Below are positions 1-6,567 of a DNA stretch of 11,538 nt, in pieces; positions within the stretch are counted from its first letter, which is position 1; each line of letters begins with the position of its first letter. This DNA comes from CAYQLT01 sp964418425 (GTDB taxonomy: Bacteria; Bacillota; Limnochordia; Limnochordales; Geochordaceae). Where the stretch lies: assembly GCA_964418425.1 (NCBI GenBank), contig CAYQLT010000076.1, forward strand, positions 1 through 11,538. The letters run 5' to 3'. The notes beneath the pieces were generated by a model. The model worked only from the letters and a program-made list of their open reading frames with translations, was not told the DNA's origin and did no database searches. The position numbers were made by a program, and so were the translations under genes.

Positions 1-1
1 C

Positions 2-946
2 GAGACGGCTACCCCGAGCTTTGTGGCGGACCGGGCGGGGCGCTACGTGGTCCAGGTGGTGGTGAGCGACGGGCTGGCGGAGAGCGAGCCGGATCGGGTG
101 GTGGTGACGGCCAATACGCCGCCGGTGGCGAAGGCCGGGGCGGATCAGGTGGTACGGCCGGGGGCAACGGTGGAGCTGGACGGCTCGGGTTCGTACGACC
201 CAGACGGGGACGCCTTGAGCTACCGGTGGGAGATGCTTGAGCGGCCGGCGGGAAGCGAAGCGGTGCTGGCGGGGGCGCAGACGGCGAGGCCGAGCTTTGT
301 GGCGGATCGGTGGGGACGGTACCGGGTGCAGCTCGTGGTGAGCGATGGGATCGAGGATAGCGCGCCCGCCACAGTGAACGTTACGGCCGACACGCCTCCG
401 GTCGCGGAAGCGGGCCCGGATCGGTACGGTGCCTCTGGGTCCCCCGTCACTCTGGATGGCTCGCGCTCCTATGACCGAGACCCGGGCGACCGGATTGTAT
501 CCTACCGCTGGCGACTGGTGAGCGTTCCGGTCGGCAGTTCGGCGGCCCGGAGCTTGACTGAGGCGGATACGGCGAGGCCGAGCTTTGTTCCGGACCAGCT
601 TGGGGATTACGTGGCCGAACTTGTGGTGGGCGATGCCTTTGGGGTGCTGTCGGAGCCAGACTACGTGACCATCTCGGTCGTTCAGGTCTATGCGGCACCC
701 AATCCTACCCGGGGCCCCGTAGCGTTTTATTACAGCCGTGCGCTGGCGGGGGGCCACATCGTGATTTACAGCGTTGCCGGAAAAGCCGTGGCTAGGGTGA
801 GGCTGGAGAGCTCGGGGCAAAGCGTATGGGGGCTGACCGACGAGAGCGGCCGGCCGTTGGCCAGCGGGCTTTACTTGTACCTGGTGCTGGACAGGGAAGG
901 GCGGTCTGTGCTGGGTAAGCCCGAAGGGCTGGTCATTCAGCGGTAG
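2..946 (+). CDS. PKD-like repeat surface protein with T9SS-type C-terminal domain, 5' end outside the window
   Basis: The reading frame is open from base 2, and the first visible residues (ETATPSFVADRAGRY) match the end of a repeat unit. The true start therefore lies upstream, and a GTG at 23 is internal. The visible 314 residues hold one partial and two full Ig-like/PKD-type repeats of 92-96 residues. Each repeat starts TPPVAxAGxD, carries a DGSxSYDxD segment and YRW, and ends PSFVxDxxGxYxxxLVVxD. The last 87 residues form a separate domain (PNP near its start, IVIYSVAGK, GLTDESGRPLASGLYLYL, final LVIQR) resembling FlgD-Ig/T9SS type A sorting domains. Such proteins are usually exported adhesins or surface proteins. 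No catalytic motif is visible. It is followed 25 bp later by the PorV-like gene on the same strand, probably in one operon. The domain type is well supported; the biological role is inferred. Confidence 0.85.
   Translation, partial: ETATPSFVADRAGRYVVQVVVSDGLAESEPDRVVVTANTPPVAKAGADQVVRPGATVELDGSGSYDPDGDALSYRWEMLERPAGSEAVLAGAQTARPSFVADRWGRYRVQLVVSDGIEDSAPATVNVTADTPPVAEAGPDRYGASGSPVTLDGSRSYDRDPGDRIVSYRWRLVSVPVGSSAARSLTEADTARPSFVPDQLGDYVAELVVGDAFGVLSEPDYVTISVVQVYAAPNPTRGPVAFYYSRALAGGHIVIYSVAGKAVARVRLESSGQSVWGLTDESGRPLASGLYLYLVLDREGRSVLGKPEGLVIQR
116..682 (+). repeat. Two full tandem PKD-like repeat units (about 276 and 288 bp)
   Basis: Unit A spans 116-391 and unit B 392-682. A third, partial unit precedes them from base 2. 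The stretch CCGAGCTTTGT recurs at 14, 290 and 578, giving spacings of 276 and 288 bp. The protein repeats are homologous, with the later unit more diverged. The gene probably carries more units upstream of the window. Confidence 0.8.
683..943 (+). other. T9SS/FlgD-like C-terminal sorting domain of the repeat protein
   Basis: This codes the last 87 residues of the repeat protein. It has AAPNPTRG near the start, a beta-rich core with VIYSVAGK, then the WGLTDESGRPLASGLYLYL block, and ends LVIQR. The C-terminal domain of the protease at 2868-3140 has the same order of motifs and the same last five residues. In Bacteroidota, domains of this layout direct secretion through the type IX system; here the function is inferred by similarity. 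Confidence 0.7.
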
Positions 947-959
947 GGCTGGGGGCAAG

Positions 960-967
960 GGAGGAGG
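960..967 (+). promoter_or_regulatory. Ribosome binding site of the PorV-like gene
   Basis: GGAGGAGG ends 4 nt before the ATG at 972. This fixes the start and places it 25 bp after the stop of the repeat-protein gene. No promoter or terminator is visible in that gap, so co-transcription is likely. Confidence 0.75.
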
Positions 968-971
968 CGTC

Positions 972-1895
972 ATGGACCGCGTTGTCCGAAAAGGTGCCGC
1001 AGCCCTGCTTTGCCTGGCAGCGCTCTCCGGCACGGCAGCGGCTCAGGTCCCGACAGACGGCTACGCCGAGGTGGCTGCGCTATTTGAAATCGGGGCTGGA
1101 GCGCGCCCGCTCGGGATGGGTGGAGCTTTTGTAGCTGTAGCCAACGATGAGAGCGCGGTCTTTTATAACCCGGCGGGCTTACGGCTGCTGCAGCAGCTCG
1201 GCATTCTCTCGCTGTATTCGAAGCAATTTGGGGTTGTCGAGTACGGGGGGCTCGCGATTGTCGGCCCAAATGTGGGGCTTGGTCTGCTTTATCTGGGGGC
1301 GAGCGGGCTGCGGGGCGTGGGGGGAGACAGCGAGAAACTCGGCGAGTTCGGGTATACGAACCTGGCCGGGTTGGGGGCGGTCGGAGCAGGCCTTGGGCCC
1401 TTCTCGGTAGGGGTGCGTTGGAAGTATTACCATGCTGAGACCGCCGGACCGGAGGCGCTGCAGCGGGTGACCGGGCGAGGCCTCGCGATGGACGTCGGCA
1501 CCCTTCTGGGCTCGGGCTCCTTCCGCATTGGGGCCTTGTACCAGAACGTGATCGGTCAAGGGGTGTCGTATTCGACCGGGAGCATTGAGCCCTGGGCGCC
1601 CAATTTGACGGTGGGTATCGCCTCCCAGTGGGGTCGGCTCACCGTGGGGGCGGACGTGGACGGGCTGGGGAGTCCTAACGCCGAGACCCTGCGCCTGGGT
1701 GCGGAGGGTTGGCTCGGACCCCTGGCCATCAGAGGCGGCATGTGGGCGCGGCTTCTAGACTTCCGGCGGCTGGACAACCTCAACCTGACGGCCGGCGTCG
1801 GCCTGCGGGCTGGTGGCCTCCAGATCGACTATGCGTACCTGTTGCCGGAACAGCTTCCCGAGACCCACCGCCTGTCGCTCACCTTGCGGTTCTGA
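972..1895 (+). CDS. PorV/PorQ-family outer-membrane beta-barrel protein
   Basis: The product has 307 residues. The start is a basic n-region (MDRVVRKG), a hydrophobic run and an AAA-Q cleavage site near residue 24, which is a typical Sec signal peptide. Mature residues 39-70 carry the family hallmark IGAGARPLGMGGAFVAVAND then FYNPAGL, as in PorV/PorQ/UPF0164 barrels. The rest is an alternation of Gly-rich and amphipathic strands. The chain ends RLSLTLRF; a terminal aromatic residue is the usual signal for barrel assembly in outer membranes. In Bacteroidota, PorV shuttles T9SS cargo bearing C-terminal domains to the sortase PorU. Here the gene directly follows a gene for a protein with such a domain. 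Whether it acts as a shuttle is inferred; a general porin or transport barrel of the same superfamily is the alternative. It implies a diderm cell. Confidence 0.85.
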   Translation: MDRVVRKGAAALLCLAALSGTAAAQVPTDGYAEVAALFEIGAGARPLGMGGAFVAVANDESAVFYNPAGLRLLQQLGILSLYSKQFGVVEYGGLAIVGPNVGLGLLYLGASGLRGVGGDSEKLGEFGYTNLAGLGAVGAGLGPFSVGVRWKYYHAETAGPEALQRVTGRGLAMDVGTLLGSGSFRIGALYQNVIGQGVSYSTGSIEPWAPNLTVGIASQWGRLTVGADVDGLGSPNAETLRLGAEGWLGPLAIRGGMWARLLDFRRLDNLNLTAGVGLRAGGLQIDYAYLLPEQLPETHRLSLTLRF

Positions 1896-2151
1896 CCTCG
1901 TATTTCGCACCCCCGACAGGATTTCAGCGACGATGCCTGGGCCCGGGCCCCGACGAATGTGGCTGAACCGCTCCCCAACAGGCTGGTCCGTCAGATGGCC
2001 ATGTGGGCTGTCTTGCGGGACGGTTATGGCGCGGCCTCTGCCCCCTCCAGCAGGGTCTTACCTGATTTGACACGGTTCCATGATAACGCCAGGCCTACCC
2101 GCGGCCTGTGGGGCGCCCCATAGCCGTGGGGCTGCAGCCGGCGCCCGCATG
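1896..2151. other. Intergenic stretch without a recognisable gene
   Basis: No convincing coding frame is seen on either strand. It contains GC-rich palindromes: GGGCCCGGGCCC around 1938-1952 and a GCCCCA/TGGGGC hairpin with a six-base loop at about 2114-2131. Neither is followed by a T-tract, so neither is a clear intrinsic terminator. It separates the plus-strand repeat-protein/PorV pair from the minus-strand toxin-antitoxin remnant, and one of the hairpins may still end convergent transcription. Confidence 0.5.
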
Positions 2152-2616
2152 TTATGTGTAGAGTCGGCGCAAAGGAGGTCGGTGGAAACCTGAACCAGAC
2201 CGAAGGCCGCCTTCGCCGGTAGCAGGCTGTGGAGAGGTGGGGCGTGGTAAACTCCGGCGGCCCCGGCCGCTGCGCCGGGCCCTATCCGGTAGGCCGTGCA
2301 GGACCATGAGGCGCCGGAGGTTCGCCTCGAACTCCTCAACAGGTACGTCCATCGTCGGAATCCGCCGGCGCGCCAGCTCCTGCAGGAGCAACGGCACAGG
2401 AACCCCAAACATCTCGGCAACCTCGCCCACCGACAGGTCCCGATGGGTATAACACGCCACAGCCGCCTCGAGCTTCATTGCCATCATGCCCCGAAGGAGC
2501 GCCTCTTTTAGAAGGGCTGATTCCGATGCCGAGCCCAGTAGCGTGGCGAGGCGCCCTGCCTCACGCGCCTCCTCGGCTGTCAGTCTTATCGACTTGGTTA
2601 CGGTCACCTTTGCCAT
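2152..2616 (-). CDS. RHH plus UPF0175-like antitoxin/DNA-binding protein with a low-complexity tail
   Basis: The product has 154 residues. Residues 1-50 (KSIRLTAEEAREAG..ESALLKEALLRGM) look like a ribbon-helix-helix DNA-binding start. Residues 50-95 resemble the UPF0175 helix-turn-helix: an acidic/alanine helix, then LSVGEVAEMFGVPVPLLLQE, then LARRRIP. UPF0175 proteins are commonly the antitoxin partners of PIN-domain (DUF3368) toxins, and a PIN-like fragment overlaps this gene's 5' end. The ATG at 2616 follows AGGGGAG with an 8-nt gap. UPF0175 proteins usually stop at roughly 90-110 residues. After about residue 111 this one runs into an Arg/Pro/Gly-rich tail with no family likeness, so the original stop may have been lost. 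It probably represses its own operon. The family call is moderate and the role inferred. Confidence 0.65.
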   Translation of the reverse strand: MAKVTVTKSIRLTAEEAREAGRLATLLGSASESALLKEALLRGMMAMKLEAAVACYTHRDLSVGEVAEMFGVPVPLLLQELARRRIPTMDVPVEEFEANLRRLMVLHGLPDRARRSGRGRRSLPRPTSPQPATGEGGLRSGSGFHRPPLRRLYT

Positions 2617-2857
2617 CTGTCTCTCTCCCCTCGCCTTGGAGCAGCTGGATAGCCCGTTCGACCAGAGCCGGAGCTGTTACATCACGGATTTGATCGAGCA
2701 ACACTTGAGATCTTTCAACGTTGATGGTCTTCGCTCGGAAGAGCAACACCGCGAACTCTGGCAAGGACACGATATCAATACCCATCCCTCTGGCAACCCG
2801 GTAAGGTCGGTGGCCGTTCATCAGGTACACCGCGTGAGGGGCGCTGGCAAGGCCCAT
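2561..2857 (-). pseudogene. Remnant of a PIN-domain (DUF3368-like) toxin, C-terminal half only
   Basis: The product would be 98 residues from the ATG at 2857, 7 nt after the protease stop. Its body (HRPYRVARGMGIDIVSLPEF, AVLLFRAKTI, then a VLLDQIRDV..LVERAIQLL helix pair) resembles the C-terminal half of DUF3368 PIN proteins, where RxARxVAxxLGI and a leucine-rich helix followed by RAK are typical. The usual catalytic Asp-Asp position reads MNG. The N-terminal half with the first acidic residues is missing. The same frame stays open upstream of the ATG and reads NAELAMGLASAP, which fits the next part of a PIN domain, although those bases belong to the protease 3' end. The end of the frame (2561-2616) overlaps the start of the antitoxin-like gene. 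It is most likely a broken toxin left after a rearrangement; a short functional protein is the less likely alternative. Confidence 0.5.
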
Positions 2858-2864
2858 AGCAAGC

Positions 2865-5651
2865 TCAGCGTTGGATGACCAGCCGCTCCGGGCGTTGCAG
2901 GGCGGGGCGCCCGTCGGGGTAGAAGGCCAGCCACAAGTAGAGCCCGCTGGCCAGGGGCCGCCCGAAATCGTCGGTCAGGTCCCAGACCGTCCGCCCTCCG
3001 GGGTTGAGCGAGAGCGTTCGGACGAGCCGGCCGGCCACGTTGTAGACCCGCACCTGCCCGCCGGACGCCCCGGGGGCGGAAAGCGCATCATGGTAGAAAG
3101 TGACCTCCCGGCTCGCGGGGTTGGGGGCCGCCATGATGGGCAGGGCGCTCTCAAGCGCCTGGGCAAGCGCGGGCGGCTCCGTCAGAAAGGCGTGGATCCG
3201 GCGCAGCAGGCCGGGGGCGCTTGCGGGGTCGTCCACGGGGCCGGGAGGAAGCGACTCCAACCGGAAGGCGGCCACCACCAACCGCTGAACCCCGCTTGCA
3301 TGGCGCAGCGCCACAAATCCACTTCCGTCGCCCACCAGGATGCCCCGGCTCCACCGGTCCGGGGCGAGGCGGTCGGCTCCGGCATCCGGCGGGTCGAGGG
3401 TGGTCCGCACCCCGTCGCTGATGGGGTCGCCGGCCACACCCTCCAGGCGGGTCGCGCCCACATCATGCTGCACCGCTTCCACGTGCAGCACCTCTCTGGC
3501 GAACCCGCTGGTGGGGCCATCCTGCCCCAGGGTTGCCTCCCGGAGGACCCCCTCGCCAAACAGCAGCAGCCGCCCCCCGCCCGAGAGGTAATCCCGAAGC
3601 CAGCTTTGCTCTCGCCATCCCAACCGGTTCTCCTGCTCGGACCCCACCCTCCACATCACCGGGCTCGTCATGCTGGATGGCAGGTGGGAGACCGACCCCA
3701 CCCGGGCGTACTCAATGCCCGCCGCTGCAAGCGCCCTTTCCAGCGCTTCGGAACCGGGCGAGCCATCCACCAGGATCACGGTGCCGGGGCGGGCGGCTGC
3801 CACCCAAGCCTCCGCCGTCGCCTCCTGGCCGTCGGCGCCCGTCGCGTGGAAGACCGCCCGAAACCCTCCGATGCGGTCGTATGTGTGGGTGGCCACGAGG
3901 CCGTGGACAATGGGCGACCCGTCGCCGAAGTCCCAGTAGCCATCGACGAGCTGGCCGCCGGAGCCCGCGACTCGGGCCTCGAAGGTCACCTCGGTGCCGG
4001 GCGGCGCATAGGCGTTTGAGACGGATAGGGAGACGGAGGGCGGGCCAGTGCCCAGGGTCTTCCAGGCGTTCAGCCTCCCTGCGGTCACCACCCGGCCCTC
4101 CAACTCCCGCAGCACATCGACTCCCCCCAGGATCCGCAGCTTGACCTCCGGCCAGTCATCGGCCGGGAACCGGGACATGACCAGGGCGGCCACGCCGGCC
4201 ACGTGGGGGGCGGCCATGGATGTCCCGCTGGCGTAGGCGTAGCAATCGTCGCCCCGGCATCCCAGGCCTCCGGGGTCGTCGGTAGGGTAGGCGGAGACGA
4301 TCATATCGCCCGGGGCGGCCAGGTGGACGGTTCGGGCTCCGTAGTTGGAGAAGCCGGCGAGCCGGTCGTCCCAGTCGGTGGCGGCCACGGCGAGGATGTT
4401 GGGGGAATCGTAGGAAGACGGGTAGTGGGGCGATGTGTCGTTGTTGGCCCCGTCGTTTCCCGCCGCAGCCACGAACAGCATATCCGACGCCTCGATGGCC
4501 AGCTTGAGCGCCTCGCTGTAGCCGGCGCCACCCCAGCTGTTGTTGGTCAGCATCCGCAAGCGGTAGCGCTCTCGCGCCGCGGCGGCGTAGGCCAGCGCTT
4601 CGATAGCGTCAGAGATCAGGCCCCCGTCCGGGCCGATGAACTTGAGCGCCATGATCCGGACCTTCCACGCCACGCCGGCCATGCCCCGGCCGTTATTGGC
4701 GACGGCCCCGATGATGCCGGCCACGTGGGTACCGTGGAACTCCCGGTCCTCCGGGTCATACACTGTGGCGTCACCGTGAAAAAAATCCCACCCGTGGACG
4801 TCGTCCACGTACCCGTTGCCGTCGTCGTCCACACCGTTGTCCGGGATCTCCCCGGGGTTTCGCCACATGTTGGCTGCCAGATCCGGGTGGTCCGGCTGGA
4901 TCCCGGTGTCAATTACGGCGACGACCACCTGGCCGTCGCCGACCTCCACCCCCCACGCTTCAGGGGCGTCGATGTCCGCGTCCTGCTTCCCCGTGACCGT
5001 GCCCGGGCCCGACGGATTGGGCAGGGCCTGGCCTGTGTTGTGCAGGGCATACTGCCTGACGAAGAGGGGGTCGTTCGGAACCCTGCCGTCGGCCTCGGCC
5101 GCGGCCAGCGCCGCCTGCCCGGCTGCATCGTCAACCACGATGGGACCCAGGCTCGGCTCGGGGAACACCCGGTAGTTGGGCTCCACCAACACCACACCCG
5201 GACGGGCCAGCAGCAGGGAGATGGCCTGCGGCAGCGACATGCCGGGCGGCAACTTCAACCGGAACAGGTGCAGCCCTCGGGGAAAGCGGGGAGAGGGGGC
5301 GAAGGCGACGCTGCGCCGCAGCTCAAACCCCAGCGCGGCCGCAAGCCCCTGAACCTCCTTGAGCGCCAGGGCCCGGATCTGCGTGAAGTCTTGCGGGGTG
5401 ACGATGCCGGGCCCCGGCCCCCGGCGCGGCTCCAGGCGGATGATCACCTCGTCGGGCGGCGGCATCCGCTGGCCGGCTCCAGGCGGTCCCCAGTCGATGA
5501 CCGGCGGCTCGACGCCCCCTGGAACCTCGGGGGCCGCTGCCACCCCGGCGATGGCCACAACCGCCGTCCCAGCCAGCGCGGTAGCCACCCCAAGCAAGAG
5601 CGCCGATAACTTCTCGCCATCCGGCAAACGAGCCAAACGGTCACCACCCAC
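2865..5651 (-). CDS. Secreted subtilisin-like (S8) serine protease with PKD and T9SS-type C-terminal domain
   Basis: The chosen start is GTG at 5651, with AGGGAAGG 7 nt upstream, giving 928 residues. An in-frame GTG at 5735 has no Shine-Dalgarno. An n-region ending LPDGEK and a long Ala/Leu/Val segment (about 15-40) form the signal peptide. Residues 65-165 are a fervidolysin/I9-like prodomain ending in VLVEPNYRV. The catalytic domain (about 220-530) has Asp248 in AVIDTGIQPDHPDL, His306 in FHGTHVAG, oxyanion Asn399 in AAAGNDG and Ser478 in SGTSMAAPHVAG, so the triad is complete. An acidic DNGVDDDGNGYVDD loop may bind calcium. A PKD domain (about 537-620, YWDFGDGSP) follows. Then comes a region of about 200 residues with GATase-like features (ILVDGSPGSEALERAL, LRDYLSGGGRLLLFGEG), and finally a 90-residue C-terminal sorting domain. 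It likely degrades protein outside the cell or on its surface. Confidence 0.9.
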   Translation of the reverse strand: MGGDRLARLPDGEKLSALLLGVATALAGTAVVAIAGVAAAPEVPGGVEPPVIDWGPPGAGQRMPPPDEVIIRLEPRRGPGPGIVTPQDFTQIRALALKEVQGLAAALGFELRRSVAFAPSPRFPRGLHLFRLKLPPGMSLPQAISLLLARPGVVLVEPNYRVFPEPSLGPIVVDDAAGQAALAAAEADGRVPNDPLFVRQYALHNTGQALPNPSGPGTVTGKQDADIDAPEAWGVEVGDGQVVVAVIDTGIQPDHPDLAANMWRNPGEIPDNGVDDDGNGYVDDVHGWDFFHGDATVYDPEDREFHGTHVAGIIGAVANNGRGMAGVAWKVRIMALKFIGPDGGLISDAIEALAYAAAARERYRLRMLTNNSWGGAGYSEALKLAIEASDMLFVAAAGNDGANNDTSPHYPSSYDSPNILAVAATDWDDRLAGFSNYGARTVHLAAPGDMIVSAYPTDDPGGLGCRGDDCYAYASGTSMAAPHVAGVAALVMSRFPADDWPEVKLRILGGVDVLRELEGRVVTAGRLNAWKTLGTGPPSVSLSVSNAYAPPGTEVTFEARVAGSGGQLVDGYWDFGDGSPIVHGLVATHTYDRIGGFRAVFHATGADGQEATAEAWVAAARPGTVILVDGSPGSEALERALAAAGIEYARVGSVSHLPSSMTSPVMWRVGSEQENRLGWREQSWLRDYLSGGGRLLLFGEGVLREATLGQDGPTSGFAREVLHVEAVQHDVGATRLEGVAGDPISDGVRTTLDPPDAGADRLAPDRWSRGILVGDGSGFVALRHASGVQRLVVAAFRLESLPPGPVDDPASAPGLLRRIHAFLTEPPALAQALESALPIMAAPNPASREVTFYHDALSAPGASGGQVRVYNVAGRLVRTLSLNPGGRTVWDLTDDFGRPLASGLYLWLAFYPDGRPALQRPERLVIQR
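2868..3140 (-). other. T9SS/FlgD-like C-terminal sorting domain of the protease
   Basis: This is the last 91 residues of the protease: AAPNPASREVTFY, then VRVYNVAGRLVRTLSL, VWDLTDDFGRPLASGLYLWL, and the end LVIQR. The domain is clearly homologous to the one in the repeat protein at 683-943 (shared PNP, VAGK/R, VWxLTDxxGRPLASGLYLxL and LVIQR) although the proteins differ otherwise. Sharing across unrelated passenger domains is typical of a sorting signal. Confidence 0.75.
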
Positions 5652-5907
5652 GCTGAGACCTTCCCTCTCGCCCTCCGCAACCGGGCAGCTCGGCGGCTTC
5701 CCCGCGGCCGCAGGGCATGCGGTGGAGAGGCCCACAGTGGCCGCTGCGGCGGGGCCTTTCTTGCCCGGGGCGGCGCGTTATCCGGCCCTCAAGGTATTCC
5801 TGCCGCCTCGCGCGGGTTCGTCCCCGGTCGGGCGCGACCTGGCCGGCAGACGAAGGGGCCGGCCGCCGCCGAAAGCGTGTGCTAGCTCGTCGCCCTTCCC
5901 GGCGACG

Positions 5908-5916
5908 TGGTACAAT
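5908..5916 (+). promoter_or_regulatory. Extended -10 promoter element of the toxin-antitoxin operon
   Basis: TGGTACAAT matches the extended -10 form TGnTATAAT with one change. The -35 position (about 5887-5893) is poor, as is usual for extended -10 promoters. It lies about 85 bp before the antitoxin ATG, leaving a leader in which an autorepressor could bind. This is a visual match only. Confidence 0.45.
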
Positions 5917-5988
5917 CCGGGGTGCGGTGCGGCTAGGCGGTGGGCGCTGCCGCAAGGCCGAGGGGTGCTGACCCGGACCTACCCCATC

Positions 5989-5993
5989 GGAGG
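5989..5993 (+). promoter_or_regulatory. Ribosome binding site of the antitoxin gene
   Basis: GGAGG (followed by T) lies 8 nt before the ATG at 6002. It is a strong site that settles the antitoxin start. Confidence 0.75.
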
Positions 5994-6001
5994 TATCGCG
6001 A

Positions 6002-6184
6002 ATGGGCCTAAAGCAGGATATCATCCGGATGATCGAGGAGCTACCGGATGATGTCACGCTTGATGACATCATGAGAGAACTTTACTTCCGAATGGCTGTG
6101 GAGCATGGCCTGAAGAGCCTCGACGAAGGTCGATCAGTGTCCCATGAGGAGGTCAAGGAGCGCCTCAAGAAGTGGCTATCCTGA
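6002..6184 (+). CDS. Antitoxin of a ParE/RelE-type toxin-antitoxin pair
   Basis: The product has 60 residues. It begins with helices IIRMIEELPDDVTLDDIMRE and ends SHEEVKERLKKWLS. This pattern (LPDD-T-DDIM-ELY, then GLxxxxEGRxxSHEEVKxRLxKWL) is the common short antitoxin found directly upstream of ParE/RelE toxins. The negatively charged middle and basic C-terminal helix fit toxin binding and neutralisation. The gene overlaps the toxin start by 13 bp, so translation is probably coupled. A dedicated ribosome binding site and an extended -10 promoter precede it. The complex probably represses its own promoter, as in related modules; that part is inferred from the family. Confidence 0.85.
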   Translation: MGLKQDIIRMIEELPDDVTLDDIMRELYFRMAVEHGLKSLDEGRSVSHEEVKERLKKWLS

Positions 6185-6465
6185 GGTGGTCTCCGGAGGC
6201 CGCTAGTGACCTGGAAGCCATCGTTACCTACATTGCCCAGGATGCTCCGGAATACGCCAGGCGCGTTGCCTCGAAAATCGTGGCGCTCGCTGAAGAGGCT
6301 GCTCGGCAGCCCGGGCTTGGGCGTATGGTTCCGGAATTCCGCGATCCAGCGATACGGGAGCGGATCTATCAGAGCTACAGGATGATCTACCGCGTTCGCG
6401 AAAACGGCCGGCTGGTTGAGATTGTTCGTATTCGGCACGGAGCGATGTTGCTGAAGGAGCTGTAA
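6172..6465 (+). CDS. ParE/RelE-superfamily toxin
   Basis: The product is 97 residues from GTG at 6172, inside the last codons of the antitoxin, with AAGGAG 11 nt upstream. The family pattern is clear: an N-terminal strand (ILRWSPEAASDLEAI), a long helix with an Arg/Ala-rich face (YARRVASKIVALAEEA), PGLGRMVPEF, the core strand pair YRMIYRV and VEIVRIRHGAM. ParE members poison DNA gyrase, and RelE members cleave mRNA on the ribosome. The sequence alone does not settle which applies. The length is normal and no damage is visible, so the pair is likely functional. Confidence 0.88.
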   Translation: MAILRWSPEAASDLEAIVTYIAQDAPEYARRVASKIVALAEEAARQPGLGRMVPEFRDPAIRERIYQSYRMIYRVRENGRLVEIVRIRHGAMLLKEL

Positions 6466-6567
6466 TGTCGACCCAGGCGGTTTCCCGTCCACGAGCAGCT
6501 GGCCGTCCCCGGCCTCGACAAGGCTGCCCGCATCAGCCCTGTAGGGATGGCGCCCCGGCCCCGGAGT
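6466..6567. other. Short convergent intergenic gap
   Basis: About 100 bp lie between the ends of the toxin gene (plus strand) and the fusion-enzyme gene (minus strand). I see no coding sequence and no hairpin with a T-tract, so no terminator can be named. Confidence 0.5.

Larger units (their letters stand above)
5652..6001. other. Divergent intergenic region between the protease and the toxin-antitoxin operon
   Basis: This stretch of 350 bp lies between the protease start (minus strand) and the antitoxin start (plus strand). No gene is recognised in it. It holds the protease ribosome binding site (AGGGAAGG on the minus strand, 5659-5666), the extended -10 element for the toxin-antitoxin operon at 5908-5916 and its ribosome binding site at 5989-5993. 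I could not find a convincing protease promoter by eye. Confidence 0.6.

Noticed and set aside
2067..2072. TTGACA on the plus strand in the 1896-2151 gap, a perfect -35 hexamer
   Set aside because: No -10-like hexamer lies 16-18 bp downstream (around 2089-2095 it reads GC-rich sequence), and no gene start follows.
1938..2131. GC-rich palindromes after the PorV-like gene as an intrinsic terminator
   Set aside because: No T-tract follows any of them on either strand, so they are noted only as possible hairpins.
4203..5609. A 468-codon open frame on the plus strand opposite the protease
   Set aside because: It is the antisense shadow of the subtilase catalytic domain in high-GC DNA. It matches no family and has no ribosome binding site.
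5652..5735. A 28-residue N-terminal extension of the protease from GTG 5735
   Set aside because: No Shine-Dalgarno precedes it, and it would place a long polar stretch before the signal peptide. GTG 5651 has AGGGAAGG at 7 nt.
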